Positions 44,351 to 56,065 of a stretch of 64,000 bases of DNA are shown piece after piece (within the stretch, counting starts at the first letter, position 1; the number at the start of each line of letters is the position of its first letter). The stretch covers positions 15,444,501 to 15,508,500 of the forward strand of contig NC_086034.1 of NCBI RefSeq assembly GCF_036323735.1, written 5' to 3'. The translations under genes were made by a program, and so were the position numbers. Source of the stretch: Rattus norvegicus (Eukaryota; Chordata; Mammalia; Rodentia; Muridae). The notes beneath the pieces were generated by a model. That model saw only the letters and a program-made list of their open reading frames with translations. It was not told where the DNA came from and ran no database searches.

Positions 44351-45215
44351 GGATTATCAAACTATAATGTAGTGAGTCCCTTCATGTTTGCTCATATATA
44401 TGTGTGTTTAGGAATGACCACTTGGAAGTTGAAAACCTACCAGAAGACTTATCCTTAGAGAAGAATATTTCTCTATCTCCCAGCAGCCATTAATTGCCTG
44501 TAACTTTTTACCTGGAAATGTGGCCTTTTAAGATTTCTCCCATTCAGACTGGCATATCAACTGCTATTGTCTTTGTACAGGTCTTTTTAGGAAGACATAT
44601 GATGAGATTTCATGGGTGTGACCATCTTGTTCTGTATAAAAGCCACTATCTCACAGCATATATCCTTTGGATTTTACAATGTTTCTTCTCTCTCTTCCAT
44701 GGTGTCCTTCAAATCTTAACTGTAGGAATTTCACTGTAGATGTATCAGTTGGGATTGACCACTTAACCATGAGTTGTTCTTTGCATTTTGATCAGTTCTT
44801 TATGTAGTCCATCTGTTGCTGAGAGAAACTTTTTGGACTATGGTTGAAACCAATACTTCACTGTGGCTATAAGAATAAGCATTTAGAACATAGACATTGT
44901 ATTAGTTTAGGAGTATAAAATAGTAAGTTCTACTGTAGGTCAATGACTTTTCTAGCTATAGGATTCACCAGAGTTATGATACTATAAACTATCACAAGTG
45001 CATACGTTCCCTTGTCTTGAGTGACTCATAAGCAGAATTAGAAAAGTATTGGTTATCCATGAGATAAAATGTGTCACTATTGCATCAATAAAATATCTTG
45101 GCAGTCTGTTTACTTTGTGGGTTGTAGGTTTTTATATCTGGGTAGGACTACCTATTCCTTTCCTCTTTTGGGCAAGTCACATAGTTATGGAAGCTAATCT
45201 TCAGGGAGGTTTTTG
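44001..45215 (-). mobile_element. Old murid L1 3'-UTR-type repeat (probable)
   Basis: Phrases CCCATTCAGACTGGCATATC, GGTCTTTTTAGGAAGACATA, AGATGTATCAGTTGGGATTG, TGTCACTATTGCATC and TGGGTAGGACTACC occur in the order of a common murid repeat I recall and believe to be an L1 3' UTR. Orientation is inferred from the C-rich left end. It contains several microsatellites (44137-44350). Confidence 0.45.
44137..44350. repeat. Cluster of microsatellites (TG)n(TA)n, (CTAT)n, (ATC)n
   Basis: GT/TA at 44137-44193, CTAT at 44248-44299 and ATC at 44311-44350. Poly-Ile-Tyr-Leu-Ser, poly-His and poly-Ser frames across it are artefacts. Confidence 0.95.
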
Positions 45216-45255
45216 ACTCTTTAGATTTTTTTTTTACATCCTATTCTCTCTTTCA

Positions 45256-45355
45256 TGTGTGTAAGTGCGTGTGTGTGTGCCTTTCTGTCTCTGTGCTCTC
45301 TGTCTCTGTCTGTCTCTGCATCTCTCTCTCTCACAAACATACATACACACACACA

Positions 45356-45399
<44 letters not shown>
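45256..45399. repeat. (GT), (CT) and (CA)n microsatellite
   Basis: Interrupted GTGTGTGT and CTCTGT units followed by about 55 bp of CA (45344-45399). Confidence 0.94.
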
Positions 45400-45401
<2 letters not shown>

Positions 45402-45785
45402 TACGGTGTGAAAAGGAAACAATTGCTTCCTGGCCCATCAAAAAGTTTCTGGCTAACACTCCTAAGCAAAAATGCTGAGACAAGAGGATAATACATTATT
45501 TGATTATAGTTTTAGATGGCAAAGGGGATTTGCTATCAGAGACACAAAGAATAAAAGCAAACAAGTCATTTTAATGATGAGGTTTGTTGAAGGATGGTAG
45601 ATGAATAGAATATGAAAGGAAAGAGAGGGTTTAATGGAATACTATAGCCTGGGTGGAGAAACCTAATATGACCTTTCCAGATTCCTCTTGGGCTGCAGGC
45701 ACAGTATTTTTTTCTCCTAGGTATGTAACACATTTCTTTAGTAAAGGTCTTGTAATGTGCTACTGGGAGAAGAGGCAGAATTTAT
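45400..45785. other. Unassigned DNA
   Basis: No gene or named repeat recognised. Confidence 0.4.
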
Positions 45786-47240
45786 TTATTTATTTTTTCC
45801 TTGTCTTTATTCTTTTACCATATAATACATTCCAACATTAACGTTCCCTTTCTCCCACTCATCTTAGTTTCTTACCACCAGCTCCCCTCTTTCCAAGATC
45901 CACTGATTCTCTCTTTCCTTTCAGAAAATGGCAGGCCTTCCATGGATATAAACCTAATACAGCATTACAAGATGCAGTAAGACCAGGCACGTACCCTCAT
46001 ATCAAGGCTGGATGAGGCAACACATTAAGGAGATAAAGGGTCCTGAGAGCATTAAAACAGTCAGTGATGCATCCACTTCTACTGTTAGGAGTCACATAAA
46101 AACCCCCAAAAACCAACCCCAAAATGTACACAAAGAATTTATGGCAGTCACATGTAGGCTCCATGATTGCCACTTCAATCTCCATGAACATCTATGAGCC
46201 TTGCCTTGTTCATTCTGTGGTCCATGTTCTCATGGTTTCTTCAACCCCTCCATCTCCTACAGTCCTTCTTCTCTACTTTATCAGGGGTTTCCCAACCTCT
46301 GCCTGATGTTTGTATATGAATCTGCATCTTTGCTCCTATCAAAAGCCTCTTTGATGAACTGATCTATAATAGCAGAGTGCATTGGAAATCATTTTATTTC
46401 CTTTTAAAATTATTTTTGTCAGTCTTATTTTGTCCTACCCAAAGTCCCTGAGTCATCCAGCTTCCAATTCCTTTCCATCCAGACACTATCAGACATGGAA
46501 CTCAAGTAAAACCAGTCATTGTTTACCCAATCTCCAAAGCTCGGAGCCTCTATTAACCCAGCAAATTTTGAGGGCAAGCCAGGTGTGTGTTGACGGTTTT
46601 GTGCCTGAGTTGGTGTCACTATCCCAACACTGTAAACTTTGCTTGGTTATAGAAGACATCTTGTTCAGTGTCCATATCCTCCATTACTAAGATTCCTCAC
46701 TAGTATCACCCTCATAGGTTTCAGGAAGTTACTACTGTACTAAGTTTGCACATTGCTCCCTAAATGCCCCCATTCCTGCTACCGATCCCTGTAATCTCCC
46801 TTTAAATTCCTCCCTCTCAAACCTGAGCTCTCCTGTCTCCATGTCCAATGATTCCCAATCAAACTGCACAATCTATTCTATTTTCCTTTCCCAGGAAGAA
46901 ACATTTGTTTGCCCTAGAACCTTCCTTGTTATTTAGCCTCTTTGACTCTGTAGATTGTAGCATGATTATCTTTTATTTTACTGGTAATAAATGAATACAT
47001 ACCATGTTTGTCTTTTTCTATCTGGGTTGCCTTGCTCAGGATGATTTTTTTTCCAATTTCATTCATTTGCTTGTCAATTTTATGTTGTCATTTATTCTAG
47101 TAGCTGAGTAATACTCCATTGTGTTAATATACCATCTTTTCTTTGTTTATTTTTTGGTTGAGAGACATCAAGATTGTTTCTAGTTTCTAGCTATTCAGAG
47201 TAAAGCTGCTATGAACATAGTTAATAAGCAATTCTAGGGT
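45786..47240 (-). mobile_element. Lx-type L1, 3' UTR and ORF2 C-terminal end
   Basis: On the plus strand the order is a T/C-rich 3' end (ATTTATTTATTTATTTTTTCC), 3' UTR phrases (AAAATGGCAGGCCTTCCATGG, ATCAAGGCTGGATGAGGCAA, TTAGGAGTCACATAAAAACC), then about 46985-47240 antisense ORF2 C-terminus (TAGCTGAGTAATACTCCATTG, AAAGCTGCTATGAACATAG). It is 5'-truncated at about 47240. Confidence 0.75.
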
Positions 47241-48010
47241 AGAAAGGTTGGAGGAGAATAATGTTTTAAGCTTATTGCCATAATCTGGACAAAAGATGTT
47301 CCCGTTTCTGTGGTTATTTTGCTTGTTTGTTTCTTTTGTTTTTTGAAGTAGACCATTTCTATTTCTTTGGTTTCCCTTTAGGGGTAAAGGGGAAGGGAGA
47401 ATAACAGGAGTGGAAGAGAAAAAAATCTCTGCTTCTCATCCTATTTCCAAAGCCTTATATTTTCAGTGTCCTTTACTGTGCCCCAATGCTACATTGTCAG
47501 AGTAAAGTTGGTAGTTGGTAATTGGGAAAGTTCAAGTAAAAAACTGAAAGCAACAGGGACCATTATGGGGAGAGGAAAAGTCATCTCACTTTAAGACTTT
47601 TGTATCTTGACATCTGTTTCAGGGCCTGAATACTTTGGTTCCACATAAAAGAAAGAAAAAGGAGTTTCATTTCTTTAGCTACAAGAATTTTGGACCCAAG
47701 GAAGAACATATTAACTACCTGCTGATATTTTAGCCATAGGAACTTGGAAGAGTCTGAAAACAAAACATAAGTGAAATTTCAAGTTAATATCCTGCAGAAA
47801 TGTGTTAGGCTGTGCAGGACAGTTTGCTTGAAAGTTGTGGCCACTATAGAGGAAAGCGTCAGATGATTCTGGATTTCACAGCAGACATAACTATAATTGT
47901 GTTCACCATGATGACAAAGTGGCTTTTAACTTTTGTTTTAATTGAGATTTTTCTAGAATGTCTACAGTTTTGGTCAAACAATAAAAAAAGAAATATTATT
48001 AGTTCCTTTT
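47241..48010. other. Unassigned DNA
   Basis: No gene recognised. A purine-rich stretch at about 47385-47430 stands out slightly. Confidence 0.4.
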
Positions 48011-48370
48011 CTGTTCCTGTGATAATATACTCTGACCAAAATATGACTTAAGAAATAATGAATCTAGTTTGGCTTATGGGTCCATAAGAAGATAATCCAT
48101 CATAGCAAAGAAGACATAGTTACAGGAGCAGGAAGCTGAGTGACCACAATTCCATCTCTACTCAGGAAACAGAGGGAGAAAGCACCAAGTCGGCCAGATC
48201 ATAAAACTTAAACATCTATCTCCAGTGATATAATCCTCTGGCAAAGCTTCATCTTCCAAAGATTTGATTGCCTCCACAGAAGCACCACTAGTTGGTGAAA
48301 CAAGTGTTCAAACATATGAACCTACAGGAGGAGCATTCCATGTTCCAACCAACAGATATCAAATTTAGTA
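48011..48370 (-). mobile_element. MaLR-type LTR (MT/ORR1-like)
   Basis: The plus strand reads TTCTGTTCCTGTGATAATATACTCTGACCAAAA, then GGTCCATAAGAAGATAATCCATCATAGC, GGAAGCTGAGTGACC, AAGTGTTCAAACATATGAACC and TTCCAACCAACAG. This is the order of a reversed rodent MaLR LTR (CTGTTGCTGTGATAAAACACTCTGACCAAA...). No second LTR or internal region is near, so it would be a solo LTR. The class is fairly sure, the subfamily not. Confidence 0.6.
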
Positions 48371-49114
48371 AACCACTGTCACTTAGAAATTACAATCACA
48401 ATGCTTCCATGCAGTAATTTTTAGATGACATACCCCACCACTGCTTAGAAAATAATTGCTTCTAGTAGTTTAATATCAATTGTTGTGGCTGGCACTAGAG
48501 CTAACTGATGTTAGGTAGGCAGGAAGGACAATCATGTTTTTATATTTTGGGGTCAGAATGCCTACCCTATGGAGTGAAAACTACATGCACAGGTGAAGTC
48601 TCCTTTACAGGGATTCAAGTTGGGTTTAGATATTTCTCAGAAATTATATTATTTACAAGAGCCCTACTTGATATTTTATTCTTCTTCTAAATTGAGAAGT
48701 TGAGTCAACAATAGCAACTACAACAAATGATTTAAAGGTTTGGCTTAGCTATTTCCTCATGGCCGTACATGATTATCTGAAAGCAGGGCAGCTGTGATGA
48801 CCTGCACACTATCATCACAAAATCAGGCATGTTTCCACTTGATAGTGGAAAAAGAAAGAAACCATGAGACTCAGGAAATCCTCCATGGCCTTCACGGAGA
48901 TTTCATGAGATTCTCATTAGGCACCATCCTGTCCTGAGACTATTATGAAAAAAGAATTTACTAAGCTGCTCAGTAGTACAACTACCTTCAAGTCACATAA
49001 AAGACTTCTTTTAGAAGGTACTATCCCTTAGTCACTCATAGTCAATCAAGTAACACAAATAAACTCATGCATCACCACTCTGTATGTGGATAGATATGTT
49101 TGCTTTTCCAATAG

Positions 49115-49117
<3 letters not shown>
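48371..49117. other. Unassigned DNA
   Basis: No gene or repeat recognised. Confidence 0.4.

Positions 49118-49168
<51 letters not shown>
49118..49168. repeat. (CT)n microsatellite
   Basis: About 50 bp of pure CT. Confidence 0.97.
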
Positions 49169-49170
<2 letters not shown>

Positions 49171-49740
49171 GTTGAAGAAGCTTTATGTCACTCCTGAAAA
49201 AAAATTATGCAATGAAATGTTTCACACAAAAGGAAAAGTTAGGTAGGACCACATTTTATTTCAAATCTCAGTATTTTCATATTATTGCTCAATTTTAAGG
49301 TTAAATTTTTCTTTTATTAATTCATATACTCACTTGTATTAACCTCTTTATTTGATTCTACTAATGTGGAAATTATTAATTATTATAGCAACATTTGCTT
49401 TTTTGGCCTTTAAGTGACTGTTACCTCTCCTTTTTCTCACATTGTTTATTCTTCATTTTAGTTTATGGATCAAGTAACAGAATTATATTTTTATATACTT
49501 GGTCCAATGGTTACATATTTTTCCTAGTTTCTGAGAATAAACTTTGTCCACTATTTGAGATGGAGGTTCTAAGTCATGGGATACCTTGAATGACAAAATT
49601 TTTTTCCGACTAATGGAAGGCCACTTGAGTTTATGTCAAAATGAAGCTTCAGAATTATCCCTGTGTGTGCACTAGATCACCAACTATGTAGCTACACGAT
49701 CAGAAGTCTAAGCCATTTAATAGTAGTATGCCTTTTTTAA
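49169..49740. other. Unassigned AT-rich DNA
   Basis: No gene or repeat recognised. The frame at 49395-49589 is low-complexity hydrophobic and likely chance. Confidence 0.4.
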
Positions 49741-50485
49741 GAAAGAAAATTTTTATTAATTATTTTATTTATTTACATGTCAAATGCTGTCCTCCTTCCC
49801 AGTCTCTCCTCCCTAACCCCCCAGCGAATGCCCTCTTAACATTGCCTTATCATTGCTCCTCCACCAAACTATTCCTGTTTTCACACCTCTAGCATCCCCA
49901 TTCACTTGGGCAACAAGCCTCCAAGTAGGCTACCCCTGATTACAACATATTCTTATTAATTTACTTGGACCTGTGGATTTGTCTTCTGTCTCTTCCTATA
50001 CCAGATCCAGCTACCGACATTTTCCGCTCCATCCCCTCTCCTACGCAGGTCCCTCCTACTGTAATTATTTTGTTCCCCCTTCTAAGTTGAATTGAAGGAT
50101 CCACACTTTGGCCTTCATTATTGTTGAGATTCATATGATTTTTGAGTTGTATCATGGGTATTCTAAGATTTTCAGCTAATACGAATTATTAATAAGTACA
50201 TACCATGTATGTCTTTTTGAGTCTGTGCTAACGCACTCAGGATGATATTTTCTATTTCCATTCATTTGTCTGCAAAATTCGTGAAGTCATTATTTCTAAT
50301 AGCTGAGCAGTATACCCTCTTGCAAACGTATGACATTTTCTGTATCCATTCTTCCACTGAGGGATATCTAGGCGGTTTCCAGCTTCTGCCTATTATAAAT
50401 AAGGCAGGAATGAACATAGGGGTATACATGTTCCTGTTATAGATTGGGTTTCTTTCCCAGTAGTGGCTGGATCTTCACTTCTCAT
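49741..50485 (-). mobile_element. L1 3' UTR and ORF2 C-terminal end
   Basis: The plus strand starts with a T-rich A-tail equivalent and TTATTTATTTACATGTCAAATGC (reversed L1 3' terminus). The 3' UTR and the antisense ORF2 end follow (AATTCGTGAAGTCATTATTTC, CTATTATAAATAAGGCAGGAATGAAC) up to about the I-equivalent of 35108. At 50485 it flips to sense L1. Confidence 0.78.
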
Positions 50486-50768
50486 ATTATTCCACAAAAT
50501 AGAAACAGAAGGAACACTAATTCATTCTATGAAACCATAGTTAACTGCTACCTAAACCACACAAAGACTCAACAAAGAAAGAACTTCAGACCAATTTCAT
50601 TTATGAATAACAATGCAAAAATATTCAATAAAATTCTTGCAAACTGAATTCAAGAACACATCAAAATGATCATTCACCATGATGAAGTAGACTTCATTCT
50701 AGGGATGCAGAGATGATTCAATATACGGAAGTCCCTCAGGGTAATCAACTATATAAACAAAAACAATA
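50486..50768 (+). mobile_element. L1 ORF2 early-RT fragment, opposite orientation
   Basis: The plus strand reads ATTCCACAAAATAGAAACAGAAGG through AATATACGGAAG...ATAAACAAAAAC, equal to about 32713-33000 of the L1 at 29515. It is full of stops (a 67-codon shifted frame, SFMNNNAKIFNKILAN, is readable). It lies between two minus-strand L1 segments. Confidence 0.8.
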
Positions 50769-51660
50769 TGCATTTCCCTGATGACTAACAATGCTGAACA
50801 TTTCTTAAGGTACCATTCAATATTCCTCAGCTAAGAATTCTTTGTTTAGCTCTGTACCTCATTTTTAATAGGGATATTTGATTCTCTGGAGTATAACTTC
50901 TTGAGTTCCTTGTATATATTGGATATTAGCCCTCTATCAGATGTAGGATTGATGCTGTTTTGTCCTAATGAGACTGTTCATTGCCTTACAGAAGTTTTGC
51001 AATTTTATGAGGTCCAATGTGTCAATTCTTGATCTTAGAGCATAAAGCCATTGGTGATTTCTTCAGGAAATTTTCCCCAGTGCCCATGTATGTGAGGCTC
51101 CTCCCCACTTTTTCTTTTATTGGTTGGAGTGTGTCTGGTTTGATGTGGAGGTCCTGGTTTGATGTGGACTTGAGCTTTGTACAGGGCAATAAGACCAGAT
51201 CAATTTGTATTCTTCTACATGCTGACCTCCAGTTGAACAAGCATTTGTTGAAAATGCTATCTTTTTTTTTTCATTGGTTGGTTTTAGCTCCTTTGTCAAA
51301 GATCAAATGACCATAGTTATGTGATTTCATTTCTGGGTCTTCAATGCTATTCCACTGATTTACCTGCCTGTCTCTGTACCAATACTATACAGTTTTTATC
51401 ATGATTTCTCCATAATACAGCTTGAGGTCAGGGATGGTGATTTCCCCAGAAGTTCTTTTATCGTTTAGGATGTATTTTGCTATCCTGGATTTTTCTTATT
51501 CCAATTTTATTTGCAAAATACTCTTTCTAAGTCTATACAGACTTGTGTTGGAATTTTGATGGGATTTGCATTGAATTTGTAGATTTCTTTTGGTAAAATG
51601 GCCATTTTTACAATATTAATCCTGCCCATTAATGAGCATGGGAGATCTTTCAATCTTCTG
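50769..51660 (-). mobile_element. L1 ORF2 segment, inverted 5' part of a twin-primed copy
   Basis: Antisense ORF2 from the region equal to about 34915 of the young L1 (left end) back to about 33985 (right end, AGATCTTTCAATCTTCTGAG). It joins the sense segment at 51661 whose L1 position (about 34939) follows directly after its left end. This is the layout expected from twin priming. Confidence 0.82.
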
Positions 51661-52045
51661 AGATCTCCACCTCACACCAGTCAGAAAGTCTAAGATCAAA
51701 AACTTAGTTGAAGACAGATATTGGTGAGCATGTGCAGGAACAGGAACACTCCTCTATTGTTGGTGGGATTGAAAGCTGGCACTAACACTCGGGAAATCAG
51801 TCTGGAGGTTCCTCAGAAAGCTGGATATAGTTCTACTTGAGGACAAAGCTATACCATCCCTTGGCATATACCCAAAAGATGCAGCAACATACAACAAAGA
51901 CACATGCTTCACTATGTTCATAGCAGCCTTATTTATAGTAGCCAGAAACTGGAAAGAACCCAGATGCCCTTCAACAGAGGAATGGATACAGAAAATGTAC
52001 AGCTACACAATGGAGTACTACTCAGCTATCAAAAACATTGACTTT
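51661..52045 (+). mobile_element. L1 ORF2 C-terminal segment, sense part of a twin-primed copy
   Basis: Equal to about 34939-35318 of the young L1: CACCTCACACCAGTCAG, then the Cys-rich region, then the frame at 51914-52045 with MFIAALFIVARNWKEPRCPS. It is cut at ACATTGACTT, so the last ~35 codons, 3' UTR and A-tail are lost. Confidence 0.82.
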
Positions 52046-52275
52046 AGTTCAATATCATTAATTTGGGAACATGGCAGCATCCTGGCAGGCATGGTGCAGG
52101 AAAAGCTGAGTTCTACATCTTCACACAAAGGGAACCAGGAAAAGACTGAGCATCCTCAGGCATCTAGGAGGAGGGTCTTAAAGACTACCCCCGCAGTGAC
52201 ACACTTCCTTCAAGAAGGCAACATCTTCTAATAATGCCACTCCCTGGGCTAAGCATATGCAAAGTACACCAAGTA
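52046..52275 (-). mobile_element. MaLR-type LTR fragment (probable)
   Basis: The plus strand has ACATGGCAGCATCCTGGCAG, GCATGGTGCAGGAAAAGCTG, AGTTCTACATCTTC, AGGAGGAGGGTCTTAAAG, CAGTGACACACTTCCTTC and AATAATGCCACTCCCTGGGC. These phrases match, in order, the reversed 5' part of a common rodent MaLR-type LTR as I recall it. It abuts the 3'-truncated L1 and may be what removed its end. Confidence 0.5.
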
Positions 52276-53085
52276 TTCAAAATATAAGAATATAGAGGCA
52301 ATTCTCACTCGAACCACTCCTGACACCATAGCTTTTCATTTGATGGATCACTAAAGTGATATCACTCCCCATTTCTGCTTCTAAGTCCTGATTACTGAAG
52401 GGCTGGGTAGGTTCTATCACTGTTGAAAATGTCATATATACCCAAATCAAGGAAGAATACCATGTATATTTAAGAAATACTGTTAACAAGGGAAGCTAAA
52501 TAAGAATTTCAGGAATCTGCCATGGTAAAGCCAGCTAAGATTCAAGAGGAAATTCTACAGGACTCTAGTGCAAAGTCCCTTTATTGTTAGTTTGCTTTGT
52601 ATTATATTTCCAAGACAAATACTTGTACTGTGTATTTATTCTCTGCAAAGGAAAATAAAGTATATTTTAAAAGCATCCTGGTAAAATATAGTTTCCTCAG
52701 TTTTAGAGAGGAAGGAGTATGAGAAATGTTTTTAATCCTGACATCCATGACATTATTCAATTAAAAATCTTACTGCATACTTTAGAACTACTTCAAATAT
52801 CCACAAATTTTATATATTGGTAATGGGGTCATTAATTCAACATACTAAGAGAGAAACACAGACTTACAAAAACACAGTGAATAATAATGGATCATTTTGA
52901 AAACCACTAGGATCTACAAATGCAAAATTTAAAGTGTGAAAAAAAGTTGATTGAAAAGTATATCCATATCTGTTTCTACTCAACAAATTTTTGTCCAATA
53001 GTTCTCCAATGGCTACATCTATTTTCATCTTTTTCTTTCAAATGAAAGGGATGAACCCAGCATCATTTATTTGTTTTGAAATTTT
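52276..53085. other. Unassigned AT-rich DNA
   Basis: No gene or repeat recognised. Confidence 0.4.
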
Positions 53086-53165
53086 TACTTTCTGTGGTTT
53101 TGGGGATCAAACCTAGGACCTCACATATGTTAACAGTGTGCTCTACCTAAGAACTACATAGTTAA
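53086..53165 (-). mobile_element. ID/B4-type SINE fragment, antisense
   Basis: TGGTTTTGGGGATCAAACCTAGGACCTCAC...GTGTGCTCTACCTAAGAACTACAT matches the reversed tRNA-like ID head (GGGGATTGAACCCAGGGCCT...GCTCTACCACTGAGCTACAT). Confidence 0.6.
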
Positions 53166-54506
53166 CATTGCCCACAACCTTATGAAATCTCTTGGTTCCA
53201 TGATTTCCTCATGTCCCAAAGCAGGGAACCAGGACTTTAGCAGTGAATTCTTTTGGTTAGTTTTTCCAGTGGTTAATATTGGTGGCAATGCTTCAAATAG
53301 CATTCTGATACCATCATTAAAGTATTCATTCATCCATCCATTCATTCACTCATCAGTTCATTAATTCAACCAGCAGATATCTATTAAATATTTATGTTCT
53401 TATGCTATGAATTTTGTAAGAGGTTAATCAGTAGTTTCACCAGACTTGATGTTGGTGAATAGTTTTATAAATTGTTTTTCACATTGACTATTCAATACTG
53501 TTGTTTTTCTTTATTGTAACCACTTGGTCCTTGATGGCTAAGACCTTCTGTTTTATTGCTTTGGTCAAGTTAACTTCTGGTTTGCCCACTCATGTTCCTG
53601 GGCCCAAAACTAAAATTTATGTTCTCAATGGTCTGGAAACACAAAATAATTTAACTCTATTTGATATTGAAATTTGGTTCACCAAAGTTGCACATCTTCC
53701 TGAGGAACTTGTAATATTTAAATATTTATTTGAACAGTGGATCATTCTTTTTAATATGTAGATCATAAAATAGATGAAAGCTCTAAGGTCTTATGTAAAA
53801 AATGTGTGACTTTTTTTCATTTTTGTCAGAAGTCTATTTCTGAATTTACAAATGGATATTGTTTAGAGTGATAAATGGAAATGAATTTATGTGCCCTTCC
53901 ATCAGACTTGCTGAACTGTGACTAGCAAGCCAGAGTGCTTGGAATTGTCTTTTTTCAGCAGAACCTGTTCCCATAGAGCTAACAGGAGCTTGGGAGGTAG
54001 ATTTCAATATAGGTTTCTAATGCCCAAGTTCTTATTGAACAGAGTTGTCCTTGACTACTCACATTTGCAGTGACAATTCCCTTCTTAAAATCCCTCAGCT
54101 ATATTTATTCCATAACCAGCATCTCTGATAAATGTTAATCTCTCCTGAGTTCAAGATTAATCTCTTGAGTTTTGTACTTGTTCTAACATTGCCTACACTA
54201 ACTGTAATGGATGCGAATTTTCTTTAATGACTTGCAAGTATGTGAGTCTCCTTGCTTAAAATTAAATCATAATTGCAATATAGGCTTTTCCCTCCAAAAT
54301 ATAAAACTTTGACAAAATAAAACAGCATGGTGTCAGATTTAACTTAGTTTCTATTTATTTGTTTAAGAAAATCACAGAAGCCTTAATATGCTTCAGTAGT
54401 TACTGCTCCATTTTCTTGACTTATATATGGTACATAATTATCCCATAATAGAAATAATGTCTTTATTTATTTAATTAATTGAGCAAGAAAGAGAAACTTT
54501 AATGGA
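53166..54506. other. Unassigned AT-rich DNA
   Basis: Contains a small CATT/CATC-rich stretch at about 53325-53370. No gene or family recognised. The 86-codon frame at 53501-53761 has no motif. Confidence 0.4.
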
Positions 54507-54528
54507 ATATATATATATATATATATAT
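54507..54528. repeat. Short (TA)n
   Basis: About 22 bp of pure TA. Confidence 0.9.
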
Positions 54529-54609
54529 GCATTCCATATGCACACATATATGTATTTAGAATATATACATTTATAAATACATTCCTTAGCATATATTTAT
54601 TGAATCTTT

Positions 54610-54800
54610 ATTTAAAAATGTATTTATTTTTATTTGTAAGTGCTTTTGCCTGCATAAATGTGCACCATATGCATTGCTATTGCTTAGAGTTGCCAGAAGA
54701 GGACATCAGAACTTCTGGAACTGAAGTCACAGATGGTTCCCACATGAATACTGGGAACTAAACAGTATCCTCTGCAAGAAGGGCAAAGGTCCTCGACCCT
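54610..54800 (-). mobile_element. B3-type SINE, antisense
   Basis: The plus strand reads TTTGCCTGCATAAATGTGCACC, GTTGCCAGAAGAGGACATCAGA, TCTGGAACTGAAGTCACAGATGG, ATGAATACTGGGAACTAAAC and TCCTCTGCAAGAAGGGCAAAGG. This is the usual reversed B3 order, with moderate divergence. Confidence 0.75.
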
Positions 54801-55949
54801 CTCTCTAGGTCTTCATTCATCTAATCTTAAACAGACATACACATGTTACTTCATACAACATTTAAATGAACTCTGATAAAATTCACAATTCCAGATATTT
54901 AGAAACTTACAAGATGAAAACTCTGATGGAAAAGAAACCAGTCAATGAAATGTGGTTCAGTACGGGTAGCAATCAATCATCCACTTCTTATGATTTGATA
55001 ATTTTTATTATTTTGCCTATTCTTTTATTTTGTAGATTAAAAACCCCTTAGAATATTCTATAAGGAAATATAGGCATAAACAAAGCAGATTTAATGTGTT
55101 CAGTTCACAACAGAGATGTGCAGAAAGCCTTGTAGGAGAAGAGAGAAAGGAATATTCATCATTATAAAAGAAAAAGAAGTAGCTGTCTCAGTGATGTGTG
55201 AAGGAAAAGAAATAGAAAGGACTTTGAAGAAAAAGTATATTATGAATCTAAAAAGGCAAAGCATCAGACAGCAATTACAGGAGGGGGAGATGTAAATCTA
55301 TTCCCTAGAATATGACCCATGAAAGAGGGAATGGTCAACAATCTAGAGGTCTGGGAGGCCTGGTTCATGAAAAGGAGATATGTGTCTATAAATACTTACG
55401 ATTTAATCCCCATAAGACTATTATGTAGCCTTAAGGTGGTAAGAAATATAATCATAATTTTATTTTGAAAAAAATGAAACACTCACTGCTTATATGTAGA
55501 AGAGACGAAGTAAACCAACTAGGGGTTCTTAAGACCCATAGTCATAATGACAAAGAAAATCAAGTTCAGGAGATGATGGAAAAGGGATGGTTATTGAAAT
55601 ATTTATTCATCAGTTAGGATATGCAGAATTATGAAAACTTAAAAGTTTGGTGGACACAGACCATCGATGAAAACTGAGGCTATATAAAAATCAGTCATTA
55701 AATGCAATGATTCTGTTTTCAACTTGAGGTTCAACTGGTTTTCTCAGTAGAGTGCTAGGTATAAAACCAACTTCTCAGATTCAGACTCATGAGTCTTCAT
55801 ATATATTTTGACTGACAACATGGAAACTGTTGGATTCCTTGGAAGAATACATACAAGTATGGAGAAACAGGAAGGACATTATACTTGGGAAAGTACACCA
55901 ATCCGTTAGCAAGAAGATGAAAACAGAATCCTCCAGGAGATGTATATAC
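54801..55949. other. Unassigned DNA
   Basis: No gene recognised. The part after about 55740 may be the decayed body of the SINE whose tail follows. Confidence 0.35.
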
Positions 55950-56065
55950 AGTTTCAGGATTTATAATACCGTCCTCTGGCCTCAGTGAACTCATGAATAC
56001 ATATGCATGTATGCATATGCAGGCTTACACAAAAGGACATAAAACAAATAAACTAATAAAAATTA
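55950..56065 (+). mobile_element. Probable B4/B3 SINE tail
   Basis: GTCCTCTGGCCTCAGTGAAC, then ATACATATGCATGTATGCATATGCAGG, then ACATAAAACAAATAAACTAATAAAAA resemble the CCTCTGGCCTC...CATGCAC...A-rich ending of murid B4/B3 SINEs. Confidence 0.45.
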
